Source: a virus
Strand: one strand, 5' to 3'
Length of the DNA stretch: 44,487 nucleotides
IMG/VR virus record: IMGVR_UViG_3300011114_000625
Location: 1-44,487 of that record
The notes beneath the pieces are model-generated. The model ran no database searches. It had not been told where the DNA came from and worked only from the letters and a program-made list of their open reading frames with translations. This document shows positions 31,032 to 37,380 of the stretch, piece after piece. A program made the position numbers and the translations under genes. The first letter of the stretch is position 1; every line of letters starts with the position of its first letter.

Positions 31032-31140
31032 GTCCAAGGTCGCCTGTGACCCAAAGAGCTTTGGTGACTTCGACAACTGGGTGGATTCTGATTCCATGTT
31101 TATGTTCATCAAGTAATGTGTTTGCTTCCTGGCGGTTCAT
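30940..31140 (-). CDS. hypothetical protein with MNRQEANTLLD start, 66 aa
   Basis: The N-terminus MNRQEANTLLD and VTKALWVTGDLG match a small phage protein pattern I know (helix, then an alpha/beta segment ending TGDL). The C-terminal 30 residues are Pro/Glu-rich and less certain. It overlaps the preceding gene end (ATGA at 31137-31140) and the next gene in another frame. Function unknown. Confidence 0.6.
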   Translation of the reverse strand: MNRQEANTLLDEHKHGIRIHPVVEVTKALWVTGDLGHVVPKHTEPPCPLVFSEGFQRVRMGKDERT

Positions 31141-31304
31141 TTGTTTTTCCTTTTGCTTTGCAATGGATGAAAATCTGGTATCTCAGTGCGCTTCATTTTT
31201 TCACGCCGCTTTGTGCCATTGATCTTTCCTATGTTGATGCTCTTCAGTTTTGTGTCAGTTGTCCATAGGGATGGCCCTGAGTAATCAAATGCGCTTTTGT
31301 TCAT
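31137..31304 (-). CDS. small basic protein with FDYSGPSLW motif, 55 aa
   Basis: Paralogue of the 59-residue product at 29505-29684: MNKSAFDYSGPSLWTTDTKLK, then a Lys/Arg-rich tail with IPDFHPLQSKRKNK. The start at 31304 is chosen over 31322 because it aligns to the paralogue and has GGGAACAACACA before it. It overlaps the preceding gene by 20 bp and the next by 4 bp. Two related copies in one operon suggest duplication. Confidence 0.6.
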   Translation of the reverse strand: MNKSAFDYSGPSLWTTDTKLKSINIGKINGTKRREKMKRTEIPDFHPLQSKRKNK

Positions 31305-31488
31305 TGTGTTGTTCCCATTCATTACATAGCTTTTTTACAGTTGGAGTCTTTCTCTTTTTTGCACAAACTGCGCTCACGGATTTGTACTTGGCCTTGGCTT
31401 GCAAGGTCATTGGAACCGGCGGCTCAGGGTTTAAACCATGCCAGCCAACCGTACCCAGCACAGCACTGAGAATGAGTCGGTCAATCAT
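31285..31488 (-). CDS. small basic phage protein, 67 aa
   Basis: Sixty-seven residues. LQAKAKYKSVSAVCAKKRKTPTVKKLCNEWEQH is a basic helical segment that I have seen in small Burkholderiales phage proteins; the first 28 residues are hydrophobic and Pro-rich. It overlaps the upstream gene by 4 bp and the downstream one by 20 bp. Possible nucleic-acid binding from charge alone. Confidence 0.6.
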   Translation of the reverse strand: MIDRLILSAVLGTVGWHGLNPEPPVPMTLQAKAKYKSVSAVCAKKRKTPTVKKLCNEWEQHNEQKRI

Positions 31489-32069
31489 GTGTTCTTCTCC
31501 TCGGCATAGCCGTTCTTTTGCTTGAGTTTGGCTTCAATGGATTTGCAAATAGCAACAATCCGCTCTTCAACTCCCTCTACGCCTGTACCGTATTCATAGA
31601 TGTAATCAAGCAACTCATGCCCTTCTTTGCGTGTTGCGTCCATGACCTCCTCCCCCGTCAGCCCTACCCATGTGCGCTGTGGTGGGGTGGTGTAGAGCTT
31701 TGTACCAATTGGCAGAATCTTTACAAACTTACACTCAAAAGCCTTGTCGGTAGCATTTACAACCTCACCAACAGGCTCTTGCTCTGGCTGTGGTGGAGCG
31801 GCTGTCTTTGCAAGCAACAATTCCATCTTGTCGAGAAACTGTTTTTGGTTCAAAACAATTTCATGCCACGCCTCAGTCTCTTGCTTTGTTTGTGGTGCGC
31901 CCAAAAACTTTTGAACATTTGCCTCATGTCGTTCAATGTTTGTTGGCTCTTGCTCTGGCTGTGCCAAGGCTTTTTTGATAACGGTGATGGCTCTCGCAAT
32001 TAAAGGGTCATAATTCGTTGCTCTTTTCAACGCCTCAAGCGACAGCTTCAGTGCTTCATCTTTTGTCAT
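31485..32069 (-). CDS. phage protein with EPVGEVV and LYTTPPQR modules, 194 aa
   Basis: A modular protein: an N-terminal helix with MTKDEALKLSLEALK, linkers containing AQPEQEP twice, a small domain starting EPVGEVVNA and ending LYTTPPQR, then a C-terminal helical part. These linker and TTPPQR phrases are extremely common in phages and prophages of Burkholderiales. The next gene has the same EPVA...LYTTPPQRK module, so parts have been shuffled. Function unknown; some relatives carry restriction-alleviation-type zinc domains, which I do not see here. Confidence 0.7.
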   Translation of the reverse strand: MTKDEALKLSLEALKRATNYDPLIARAITVIKKALAQPEQEPTNIERHEANVQKFLGAPQTKQETEAWHEIVLNQKQFLDKMELLLAKTAAPPQPEQEPVGEVVNATDKAFECKFVKILPIGTKLYTTPPQRTWVGLTGEEVMDATRKEGHELLDYIYEYGTGVEGVEERIVAICKSIEAKLKQKNGYAEEKNT

Positions 32070-32443
32070 GTGTTCTCCCTAATATCGTGAGCGGCTTCTA
32101 TGGCACGGGCAATTTGACGGCGACCAAATGAACCCGTGTTGCCGTTTTCGTCAGTCCACTTTGCACAAATTTCGCTTACTTGTTCTGCGCTCAACGGCTT
32201 GCGCTGTGGTGGGGTGGTGTAGAGGGGTTGACAATCTGGATTGTGCCGATGCACAGAATCGGTACTTACGCTGTCTTTTCTCTGATTCCACCAAGCCACA
32301 GGCTCTTGCGCTGACTGTGCTTTTGTTTGCCAGTAGTGCACATCACACAAATCGCCTTGGTCAATATCGTCCTTGTACAAGTTGAAAGCATAGCTTCCGC
32401 ATCTGTGCCCATCTTTCCCGATGTGTTTGCATCTCTCGTTCAT
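32066..32443 (-). CDS. phage protein with Cys/His N-terminus and TTPPQRK module, 125 aa
   Basis: The start at 32443 has GGAGAACAAGC before it. The first 45 residues include CKHIGKDGHRCG and LCDVHYW, a Cys/His pattern that could bind zinc. It is followed by AQEPVAWW, LYTTPPQRKPLSAEQV and a helical end with IARAIEAAHDI. The central and end modules resemble the 194-residue protein downstream (TTPPQR then a 'LxxEEV' helix). Function unknown. Confidence 0.65.
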   Translation of the reverse strand: MNERCKHIGKDGHRCGSYAFNLYKDDIDQGDLCDVHYWQTKAQSAQEPVAWWNQRKDSVSTDSVHRHNPDCQPLYTTPPQRKPLSAEQVSEICAKWTDENGNTGSFGRRQIARAIEAAHDIRENT

Positions 32444-32454
32444 GCTTGTTCTCC

Positions 32455-32658
32455 TTAACAAATCAAGGTAAATATTTTGACGGGCTTATCCTCATCAATT
32501 CCTACCCAGTATTTCAAATTTTGCAACAAGGTTTCCTTACTGTCAGATGTAATTCCAAAGGGTGTTTGGCTGTTTTTTTGGAAGTAAACCGCCACATACA
32601 GTTTGAGTGTCTGTATTTCGTAATTGCTTACTGGCGTTGTTTGTTCTTCAATTTTCAT
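32455..32658 (-). CDS. small hypothetical protein, 67 aa
   Basis: A GGAGAACAAGC ribosome site, identical to that of the next gene, precedes the ATG. The 67-residue product has beta-type segments (LKLYVAVYF) and a KPVKIFTLIC end. It contains no membrane segment. It overlaps the preceding gene by 4 bp. Not recognised. Confidence 0.6.
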   Translation of the reverse strand: MKIEEQTTPVSNYEIQTLKLYVAVYFQKNSQTPFGITSDSKETLLQNLKYWVGIDEDKPVKIFTLIC

Positions 32659-32903
32659 GCTTGTTCTCCTCTGGCTCTGATGGCATCACCACACGCCAAA
32701 GAAGCTATGTCCCACATTCCTTTATCTGAATCACTGTAGACGTTTGGTGCTGGCAATTCATCGCACACCTTTGCACATGCTTCACGTTCTTTGGCGGCTA
32801 CAAGGTTGACAAAGGCTTCAAGAAAATCAGGCATGCCACCTATTCCCTCTCCCCAGCCAATGCCAGCCTCTCTTGCCATTTCAATGATTTCTTCTTGTGT
32901 CAT
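32655..32903 (-). CDS. phage protein with REACAKVCDE motif, 82 aa
   Basis: Starts MTQEEIIEMAREAGI, then LEAFVNLVAAKEREACAKVCDE and ends GDAIRARGEQA. The AKEREACAK...AIRARGE pattern is a widely repeated small phage protein type, and a second copy is in the gene at 33118-33411. Helical, with two to three Cys. Function unknown. ATGA-type overlaps join it to both neighbours. Confidence 0.7.
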   Translation of the reverse strand: MTQEEIIEMAREAGIGWGEGIGGMPDFLEAFVNLVAAKEREACAKVCDELPAPNVYSDSDKGMWDIASLACGDAIRARGEQA

Positions 32904-33121
32904 GTGTAGTCTCCTTCCTCAGTATGCTCTGTCAGCCGCTTTTGCAAACGCTGGATGCGCTTTTCGTTGTAGCTAACAATTGAAACTGCATATTCAACAC
33001 CTGATTCTGCTTCTAATTTCTTTTTGTGTGCTTCTTTCAATTCAATGGCAATAATTTCTCGAATTGTCTTAGTTCGAGTAATTTCACGCAGGAATTTGCT
33101 GGTTGATTCTTTTAAACTCAT
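32900..33121 (-). CDS. coiled-coil hypothetical protein, 73 aa
   Basis: A Lys/Glu/Arg-rich, completely helical protein with heptad-like spacing (about 15-65). It overlaps both neighbouring genes by 4 bp. It lies between two REACAK-type proteins and may pair with them; no family recognised. Confidence 0.65.
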   Translation of the reverse strand: MSLKESTSKFLREITRTKTIREIIAIELKEAHKKKLEAESGVEYAVSIVSYNEKRIQRLQKRLTEHTEEGDYT

Positions 33122-33411
33122 TCTGCTCCCCTTGTTCCACGCATTTGCTCAAAAATCCATTCAGTATCTTCTTCTTCATCTTCACCTCTGGCTCTAATAA
33201 TGGCGGCTAACAATTTGAAAGAATCGTAAAAATTTGAACCTCCATAGGTTGCATATTCATCTGCTTCTTTTGCACAGGCTTCACGTTCAGCAGCTAATGC
33301 CGTTTTCAAAGCATTACGCATTTCATCAATTGATTTCTGCATTGAATAATTCTTCAATCCAGAGCCAGATGCTTTCAATATGTTGTCCAAATGTTGGTCA
33401 AGTTCAGTCAT
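33118..33411 (-). CDS. phage protein with REACAKEADE motif, 97 aa
   Basis: Contains LAAEREACAKEADEYA in the middle and AIIRARGE near residue 75, the same pattern as the 82-residue gene at 32655-32903. The N-terminus is a helix with MTELDQHLDNILK and the C-terminus is acidic with DEEEDTEW. The two copies probably derive from duplication. Function unknown. Confidence 0.65.
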   Translation of the reverse strand: MTELDQHLDNILKASGSGLKNYSMQKSIDEMRNALKTALAAEREACAKEADEYATYGGSNFYDSFKLLAAIIRARGEDEEEDTEWIFEQMRGTRGAE

Positions 33412-33761
33412 ACACGCCCCCTGATTGCATCTAATCTTGCCTTGATGTCTTCAGGCATAGGGACGGCTTTTTTTCTGTCCTCATCAAGCTTGACCAAAGG
33501 GTTTTCTATTTCCTTGACTTCAGGTATCTCGGCCCCATCCCAACGCTGCTGGTTGAGGTAAACAAGCGGAGCCGGTATGAATGACCCGTTTTGTTTTTGC
33601 CACCCTTCAGTGGTCTTCATCCACTCAACGTGTTTGATGATCTGGTCAGCATTGCTTTCATAAAGCCTGTTGACCCACTTTTCTCTGCACATCAACTTAG
33701 CACCTTTTCGGGGTGATGTTGGATATGCCTTCCAGAACTTATCGAATCCACTTTCAAACAT
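33408..33761 (-). CDS. replication protein O-like / replisome-organiser-type domain, 117 aa
   Basis: FDKFWKAYPTSPRKGAKL at about 6-23, W(VN)RLY and the stretch GWQKQNGSFIPAPLVYLNQQRW match the C-terminal domain of phage replication-initiation proteins, which have FxxFWxAYPxKxGKxxA and DGxFIPxPxTWLNQxRW. The N-terminal DNA-binding domain is absent, so this is a short form. In lambda-type systems such proteins recruit the host helicase to the origin. A GGAGAAAG ribosome site precedes the ATG; a DnaA box lies 126 bp upstream. Confidence 0.7.
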   Translation of the reverse strand: MFESGFDKFWKAYPTSPRKGAKLMCREKWVNRLYESNADQIIKHVEWMKTTEGWQKQNGSFIPAPLVYLNQQRWDGAEIPEVKEIENPLVKLDEDRKKAVPMPEDIKARLDAIRGRV

Positions 33762-34158
33762 TCTCTTTCTCCTTTACTTTGCTCTTGACAATAGTTCTCC
33801 CAAGGGTGGATACAGAGGTATCCGACCCGCTCCAGACTGATTGAATGATCAATGAGTCCCAAGTGCGTATGACGAGTTTGTTCACTTTATCCACAAGCCT
33901 TGTTCCACCGTGTACTTGTGGCATTACCGGTCGCCAAACCAACGCCGGTCGCATTTTGCACAGGGGTGTACTGTGTGCGGTGTTTCTTGGGTTCAGGCCA
34001 TTCAGCCCATTTGCTATCCCGCCCTGAGGGATGCTGTAACCATAAAAAAAGCCGCTTACAACTGCATTCGGGTAGCACCCCTTGAGAATCCCCAAGGGCC
34101 TGAACGCATGTGTAAACGGCTTAATTACGTTGTGTGCTACAACAACAGGGCAGATCAT
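33754..34158 (-). CDS. doubtful frame, 134 aa, over a structured leader region
   Basis: An open frame of 134 codons ending 8 bp inside the replication-like gene. It runs through a strong hairpin with a T-run (34044-34122) and several other inverted repeats. Its product has no recognised motif, an ordinary helix is lacking in the first half, and no ribosome site is seen. Shorter versions (66 codons from 33954) are possible. I regard the region as more likely a leader or control sequence than a gene. Confidence 0.25.
   Translation of the reverse strand: MICPVVVAHNVIKPFTHAFRPLGILKGCYPNAVVSGFFYGYSIPQGGIANGLNGLNPRNTAHSTPLCKMRPALVWRPVMPQVHGGTRLVDKVNKLVIRTWDSLIIQSVWSGSDTSVSTLGRTIVKSKVKEKENV
33887..33895 (+). 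promoter_or_regulatory. DnaA box (TTATCCACA), second site
   Basis: A perfect consensus DnaA box just upstream of the replication-protein-like gene. A perfect 6-bp hairpin (GGATAC/GTATCC, 33808-33823) is nearby. Lambda-type origins can lie in or beside the replication gene, so this is a rival to the candidate origin at 23.9 kb. Confidence 0.5.
34044..34122 (-). terminator. long nested hairpin with T-run downstream of the Cro-like gene
   Basis: AAGCCGCTTACA (34049-34060) pairs with TGTAAACGGCTT (34111-34122) at 11 of 12 positions. Inside, CCCTTG (34079-34084) pairs with CAAGGG (34093-34098). Read leftward, the structure is followed by seven T (complement of 34044-34050). It could be an intrinsic terminator with an internal stem, an attenuator or the end of a small RNA. 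GTTCAGGCC at about 33991 also pairs with GGCCTGAAC at about 34098, offering an alternative fold. Confidence 0.6.
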
Positions 34159-34166
34159 ATCAAACT

Positions 34167-34340
34167 TCAGGCCGGTGTCAAATCACTGAACCACTCAGGC
34201 ATTTTTTCCTTGAGTTGGTACACCCGCAGATCAGGCACTTTGCCTGTCTCACGCCATTTATAAACCGCTGGAGCAGTCAAGCCCAACACCTTGGCAACCT
34301 TATACAGGCTGGCCTTTTGTTCCAATTCAGCTACCGTCAT
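34167..34340 (-). CDS. Cro-like helix-turn-helix repressor, 57 aa
   Basis: A short gene with AAAGGAGTTTGAA before the ATG. The product MTVAELEQKASLYKVAKVLG followed by LTAPAVYKWRETGKVPDLRV has the Cro/DicA pattern: helix 2 (YKVAKVLG), turn, recognition helix (APAVYKWRE), then PxxRVYQL. It stands at the point where two early units diverge and faces an inverted-repeat control region, as expected for an early-promoter switch. No partner CI-type repressor or integrase was found. Confidence 0.8.
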   Translation of the reverse strand: MTVAELEQKASLYKVAKVLGLTAPAVYKWRETGKVPDLRVYQLKEKMPEWFSDLTPA

Positions 34341-34353
34341 TTCAAACTCCTTT

Positions 34354-34440
34354 AGTTGTCGATGGGTTTAGTATACACACCTCCGCTAAACCTGAGTAAT
34401 CCATGTGTGTATGTTATACAACAGGTTGACAACAACCCAA
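34354..34440. promoter_or_regulatory. divergent control region with operator-like inverted repeats
   Basis: ATACACAC (34373-34380) is inverted as GTGTGTAT (34405-34412). Outside these lie TATACT in leftward reading (34370-34375) and TATACA (34415-34420), candidate -10 boxes of two divergent promoters. A TTGACA at 34426-34431 and inverted GTTGTC/GTTGAC words flank the region. The likely binder is the Cro-like protein. The -35 elements are weak, so promoter positions are tentative. Confidence 0.5.
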
Positions 34441-34492
34441 GTAAATCAGACACTTCAATTGTCATTTTTGGCGTAACACACAGGAGAGAGCA

Positions 34493-34738
34493 ATGACTTA
34501 CACAGCGACAGCGACTTACTTCCCACTGCCAGCACTTGCACCAATTAATTTGGGAGGCTTCCAGGCAGACAATGCTGAAGATGCAATTTCACCCCTCATG
34601 GATGAAATACGGGAATTTATGCGTAATGAGGAAAGCAGTGATTGGTGGGATGACATCACAGTATCTGTCCACCATGATTCAGTGATCAAGCATTACCCTT
34701 TCAAGCATTGGGCCACCCACTTTGCATGGAGCTTCTAA
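34493..34738 (+). CDS. hypothetical acidic protein, 81 aa, first gene of rightward early operon
   Basis: A strong CAGGAGAGAGCA ribosome site precedes the ATG. The product begins with a Thr/Ala/Pro-rich segment, then an acidic helix with DEIREFMRNEE, and ends with aromatic HWATHFAWSF. No family recognised. It is the first rightward gene after the Cro-type switch, so likely among the earliest expressed phage proteins. Confidence 0.7.
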   Translation: MTYTATATYFPLPALAPINLGGFQADNAEDAISPLMDEIREFMRNEESSDWWDDITVSVHHDSVIKHYPFKHWATHFAWSF

Positions 34739-34954
34739 ATGTTTAAAACCAACATTTTTTCCGGCAGCACTTACTTTGAAACCAAAAACCACAAAACATC
34801 TGATGATGGAACTTTTTTCACAAAAATGGGCAACACATGGACGGGTAGCAATGGGGTTCAGGTTCAGCAAATCGGTGATCAACTGATGAATTTAAAAACC
34901 GGCGTGATGTCCAGTTGGGGCGACCCTTTCAAAGAAGACAAAAATGAACGATAA
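34739..34954 (+). CDS. conserved hypothetical phage protein, 71 aa
   Basis: Starts directly after the previous stop (TAAATG). The product has TFFTKMGNTWTGSNG, GDQLMNLKTGVMSSWGDPF and an acidic end, a pattern I know from short phage proteins of unknown function (strand-rich, with recurring 'TxMGNTW' and 'TGxMSxWGDPF'). The stop overlaps the next gene by 11 bp. Confidence 0.7.
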   Translation: MFKTNIFSGSTYFETKNHKTSDDGTFFTKMGNTWTGSNGVQVQQIGDQLMNLKTGVMSSWGDPFKEDKNER

Positions 34955-35153
34955 AACGACATTCAACATCAGCAAACAGCAGTACACCCGTGAGGTCATG
35001 TATGAGGGCATCCATGTCCTTATTCAGTACAGCAGGGACGCTGATGGCAGCTTTGGTCTTGATGCGGTTGTGACCCCTGATGGTCAGAACATCACTGACC
35101 TTGTGAGAATACAAGCATTGAAGTATTTTGAGAGTTTACTCAGAGAGGATTGA
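34944..35153 (+). CDS. hypothetical protein, 69 aa
   Basis: Sixty-nine residues with alternating strands (YEGIHVLIQYSRDADGSFGL) and a C-terminal helix. Overlaps the preceding gene by 11 bp; the next starts one base after the stop. A good ribosome site (AAAGAAGACAAA) is present but weak. No family recognised. Confidence 0.6.
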   Translation: MNDKTTFNISKQQYTREVMYEGIHVLIQYSRDADGSFGLDAVVTPDGQNITDLVRIQALKYFESLLRED

Positions 35154-35154
35154 A

Positions 35155-35304
35155 ATGGGAAATGCACTTGGAATAGCTTGTTTTATAGCTTGGCTGACAC
35201 ACATTTTTTATTGTTTTGCACATGCAATGTGGGGTTTCCTTATTGCTGGCGCATTGTTCTTCCCGATTGGAATCCTCCACGGGTTTTTTGTTTGGTTTTT
35301 TTAA
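35155..35304 (+). CDS. conserved two-pass membrane protein, 49 aa
   Basis: A 49-residue hydrophobic protein: ALGIACFIAWLTHIFYCF (first segment), short loop with HAMWG, then LIAGALFFPIGILHGF (second). The 'AWLTHI' and 'ALFFPIGIxHG' phrases recur in small membrane proteins of phages of Burkholderia and relatives, from memory. GAGAGGATTGAA before the ATG. Inner-membrane location is likely; possible roles include superinfection exclusion or blocking host functions. Confidence 0.65.
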   Translation: MGNALGIACFIAWLTHIFYCFAHAMWGFLIAGALFFPIGILHGFFVWFF

Positions 35305-35314
35305 GAGGCACATC

Positions 35315-35539
35315 ATGAGAATGAAAGAGTACCAACAACAGTTGATTAACGAACACATGAAGTCTAGTGAGACTTATTGCTGTTACTGCATGGAACCACA
35401 AGGAGAAAAGTGGCATTGCTGTCAAGAGAATCACTTTATGAAGTTCAGCGACTTTGATGATGAAACAAGGCGTGAATTTATTGCATGGGAATTGGAAGAG
35501 TACGAGCAGTGGGCAGCCAAACAAGGAGCATTGTCATGA
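35315..35539 (+). CDS. putative zinc-binding small protein, 74 aa
   Basis: The start at 35315 has AAGAGGCACATC before it; a longer frame would run through the membrane-protein gene. The middle has CCYC (x)MEPQGEKWHCCQENH, a Cys/His set that could bind zinc. It is followed by an acidic helix with DDETRREFIAWELEEYEQW. Stop overlaps the next ATG. Function unknown; regulatory or nuclease-inhibitor type roles are guesswork. Confidence 0.65.
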   Translation: MRMKEYQQQLINEHMKSSETYCCYCMEPQGEKWHCCQENHFMKFSDFDDETRREFIAWELEEYEQWAAKQGALS

Positions 35540-35820
35540 AAGTCAAAACAACCGCACACATTCACTATGTCAAATTCGATTGGGATACCGAAGGCAAGTT
35601 TGAAGTTCTCAGTTTTAAGGCTGATGATGACAATTACCGAACCTATGTAGGCCAACAAGAAATTGAAATTGAAGTGCCTGAGGACTATGACCCACGGGCG
35701 CAGAAAATTGCTGCTTTGGAGAAACAAAAACAAAAGGTCATGGCTAACTACCAGAATACCGTAACCGAAATTAATGAACGCATTAACAAATTACAAGCAT
35801 TGGAATACACAAATGAATGA
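35536..35820 (+). CDS. hypothetical protein with C-terminal coiled coil, 94 aa
   Basis: The start at 35536 has AAGGAGCATTGTC before it and gives MKVKTTAHIHYVKFDW, a beta half, followed by EIEIEVPEDYDPR and a coiled coil (about 55-90) with KQKQKVMANYQNTVTEINER. It overlaps both neighbours (ATGA at each end). Position just before the Erf-like gene suggests a recombination accessory role; not shown by sequence. Confidence 0.65.
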   Translation: MKVKTTAHIHYVKFDWDTEGKFEVLSFKADDDNYRTYVGQQEIEIEVPEDYDPRAQKIAALEKQKQKVMANYQNTVTEINERINKLQALEYTNE

Positions 35821-36454
35821 AGTAAGCAAAGCAAATATGGAGGTGTATCGCAAACTGGCAGTTGCACGGGCAAAGCTTCGGGCGCAAGTCCTTAAAAAGT
35901 CTGGCCTTAACAAGTTTGCCGGTTACCAGTATTTTGAGTTGGGTGACTTCCTGCACCCCACCCTTGAAATCTTTGACTCTATCGGTCTGATCGGCATTGT
36001 CTCGTTCACCAAGGATGAGGCCATGCTGTCAATCGTAGACGTTGATGGCGGCGGTGAGATTGTGATCACCAGCCCGTTTGGTTCGGCGGCTCTCAAGGGT
36101 TGTCATGAAGTCCAGAATATCGGAGCGGTGGAAACCTACCAGCGCCGGTACTTGTGGGTGGCTGCAATGGAAATTGTCGAGCATGATGCCCTGGATGCCA
36201 CAACCGGCAGAAAAGGCGATGGCCCGATCATTACCCCCCGTGGTGAAGTAAGTGTCGAGGACAAGCGCATGAGCGTTGTTGTTGACGTATCAGAAGCAAT
36301 CAAAGAAAGGATGGAATCAGACGATTTAATTGGCGCATACGAAGAGTACATCGGCATCACTGATGGTGAAGAAAAGATTGCATTGTGGGGAATGCTTGAC
36401 AGTAAAACCCGTAGTGCCCTGAAGAAACATGGCGAGAGCTTGAAAGGTAAATGA
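35813..36454 (+). CDS. erf: Erf-family single-strand annealing protein, 213 aa
   Basis: The start at 35813 follows the previous gene with an 8-bp overlap. The conserved Erf-type core is visible: ARAKLRAQVLKKSG, then KFAGYQYFELGDFLHP, LSIVDV, ITSPF, and EVQNIGAVETYQRRYLWVAAMEIVEHDALDA. Erf proteins form rings on single-stranded DNA, anneal complementary strands and circularise or recombine phage genomes. The C-terminal 70 residues are a charged, helical tail with DGEEKIALWGMLDS. Its partner SSB-like gene follows directly, an arrangement typical of phage recombination modules. Confidence 0.8.
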   Translation: MNEVSKANMEVYRKLAVARAKLRAQVLKKSGLNKFAGYQYFELGDFLHPTLEIFDSIGLIGIVSFTKDEAMLSIVDVDGGGEIVITSPFGSAALKGCHEVQNIGAVETYQRRYLWVAAMEIVEHDALDATTGRKGDGPIITPRGEVSVEDKRMSVVVDVSEAIKERMESDDLIGAYEEYIGITDGEEKIALWGMLDSKTRSALKKHGESLKGK

Positions 36455-36726
36455 TGGAGAAAAAAGCGTTTGATCCCACAAACCGTGGGACATTGGCAAG
36501 AAACGAAAAAAAAGAATCAGACACACATGCTGACTACAACGGTCAGTTAAACGTGAATGGAACTGAATACTGGCTTAACGGCTGGATCAAAAAAGGCAAT
36601 GAAGGAAAGAATTTTCTTTCTTTGTCGATTAAACCAAAGGCTCCCGCAGCCCGTCAGAGTTCTGAGCCCACCCGAAAAGGTGGCGCTACCGGCTTTGATG
36701 ACTTTGATAACTCAGCACCTTTTTGA
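36451..36726 (+). CDS. SSB-like small protein with acidic C-terminal tip, 91 aa
   Basis: The product starts with Lys-rich residues followed by YNGQLNVNGTEYWLNGWIKKG and FLSLSIKPK, a short OB-like beta domain seen in small phage single-stranded DNA-binding or DUF736-type proteins. The C-terminus is FDDFDNSAPF, an acidic tip ending in a hydrophobic Phe, as in bacterial SSB tails that recruit partner enzymes. Directly downstream of the Erf-like gene (overlap of 4 bp), it fits as its single-stranded DNA partner. Confidence 0.65.
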   Translation: MMEKKAFDPTNRGTLARNEKKESDTHADYNGQLNVNGTEYWLNGWIKKGNEGKNFLSLSIKPKAPAARQSSEPTRKGGATGFDDFDNSAPF

Positions 36727-36734
36727 GGGAAAAA

Positions 36735-36944
36735 ATGACAGCAGCACAGCGTATTTATATTGTTGGACACGGCACAGAAGTTCGTCTGATCCGTGCCCCG
36801 CACAAAGCACAAGCATTGGCCCATGTGGCTCGTTCATTGATCAACGTCAAAGTGGCAACACAGGACGAATTGGTAACGGCTCTGGGGCGTGGTATTTCTG
36901 TTGAATCAGCAGTTGACCCAGCGCAAACAACTTTGGTAGAATAA
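36735..36944 (+). CDS. hypothetical protein, 69 aa
   Basis: The start at 36735 is preceded by GAGGGAAAAA; the upstream TTG is rejected. Contains an alpha/beta pattern MTAAQRIYIVGHG, then VRLIRAPHKAQALAHVARSLI and ELVTALGRGISVESA, similar to small phage proteins with a conserved 'RLI.A....QA..hv' helix. No catalytic motif. Function unknown. Confidence 0.65.
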   Translation: MTAAQRIYIVGHGTEVRLIRAPHKAQALAHVARSLINVKVATQDELVTALGRGISVESAVDPAQTTLVE

Positions 36945-37047
36945 CCAACAGAGGGAAAGCGGATGCTGATACAGGGGATTGCGGATCGGCGGTCAGTCAG
37001 TGCAGCGAGTACCTCAATTTTTCAAGAGAACCTTTCAGGAGAAAACA

Positions 37048-37380
37048 ATGAGTAAATTAGACGATATCCATTTTGGCGGCGTAGTTAAAAACTTTTTTGG
37101 CTTACCTATTTTCAATAGAGCCAGGAATTCTGACCCCGTGACCAGCCATCAGGCAGCAGATCAGGTCACAACCACTTCAAAACACTTCCAAATCATCCAT
37201 CTAGCCCTCATTGAGCGTGGGCCTATGGGTAAGGATGAGATTGCCCATTTCACCGATCTGGAGCCCAATGCGGTGGCTCGTAGACTGCCTGAGCTTCAGA
37301 AGCTTGGTTTGGTTACTTTGACCGGCAAGACAGTTCAGTCAAATGCTGGCAGAAAGGAAAGACAATGGAAAGCCTGTTAA
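37048..37380 (+). CDS. winged helix DNA-binding protein, 110 aa
   Basis: The start at 37048 has CAGGAGAAAACA before it. After a linker (to about residue 45), SDPVTSHQAADQ leads into helices and a winged-helix: MGKDEIAHFTDLEPNAVARRLPELQKLGLVTLTGKT, where AVARRLPEL would be the recognition helix, then a basic wing with GRKERQWKA. The pattern is common in small phage and prophage proteins. It may regulate the early or late genes. About 100 bp upstream (36945-37047) is non-coding. Confidence 0.7.
   Translation: MSKLDDIHFGGVVKNFFGLPIFNRARNSDPVTSHQAADQVTTTSKHFQIIHLALIERGPMGKDEIAHFTDLEPNAVARRLPELQKLGLVTLTGKTVQSNAGRKERQWKAC

Noticed and set aside
33910-34263. 117-codon plus-strand frame across the control region
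   Set aside because: No ribosome site and it crosses the Cro-like gene antisense and the nested hairpin.
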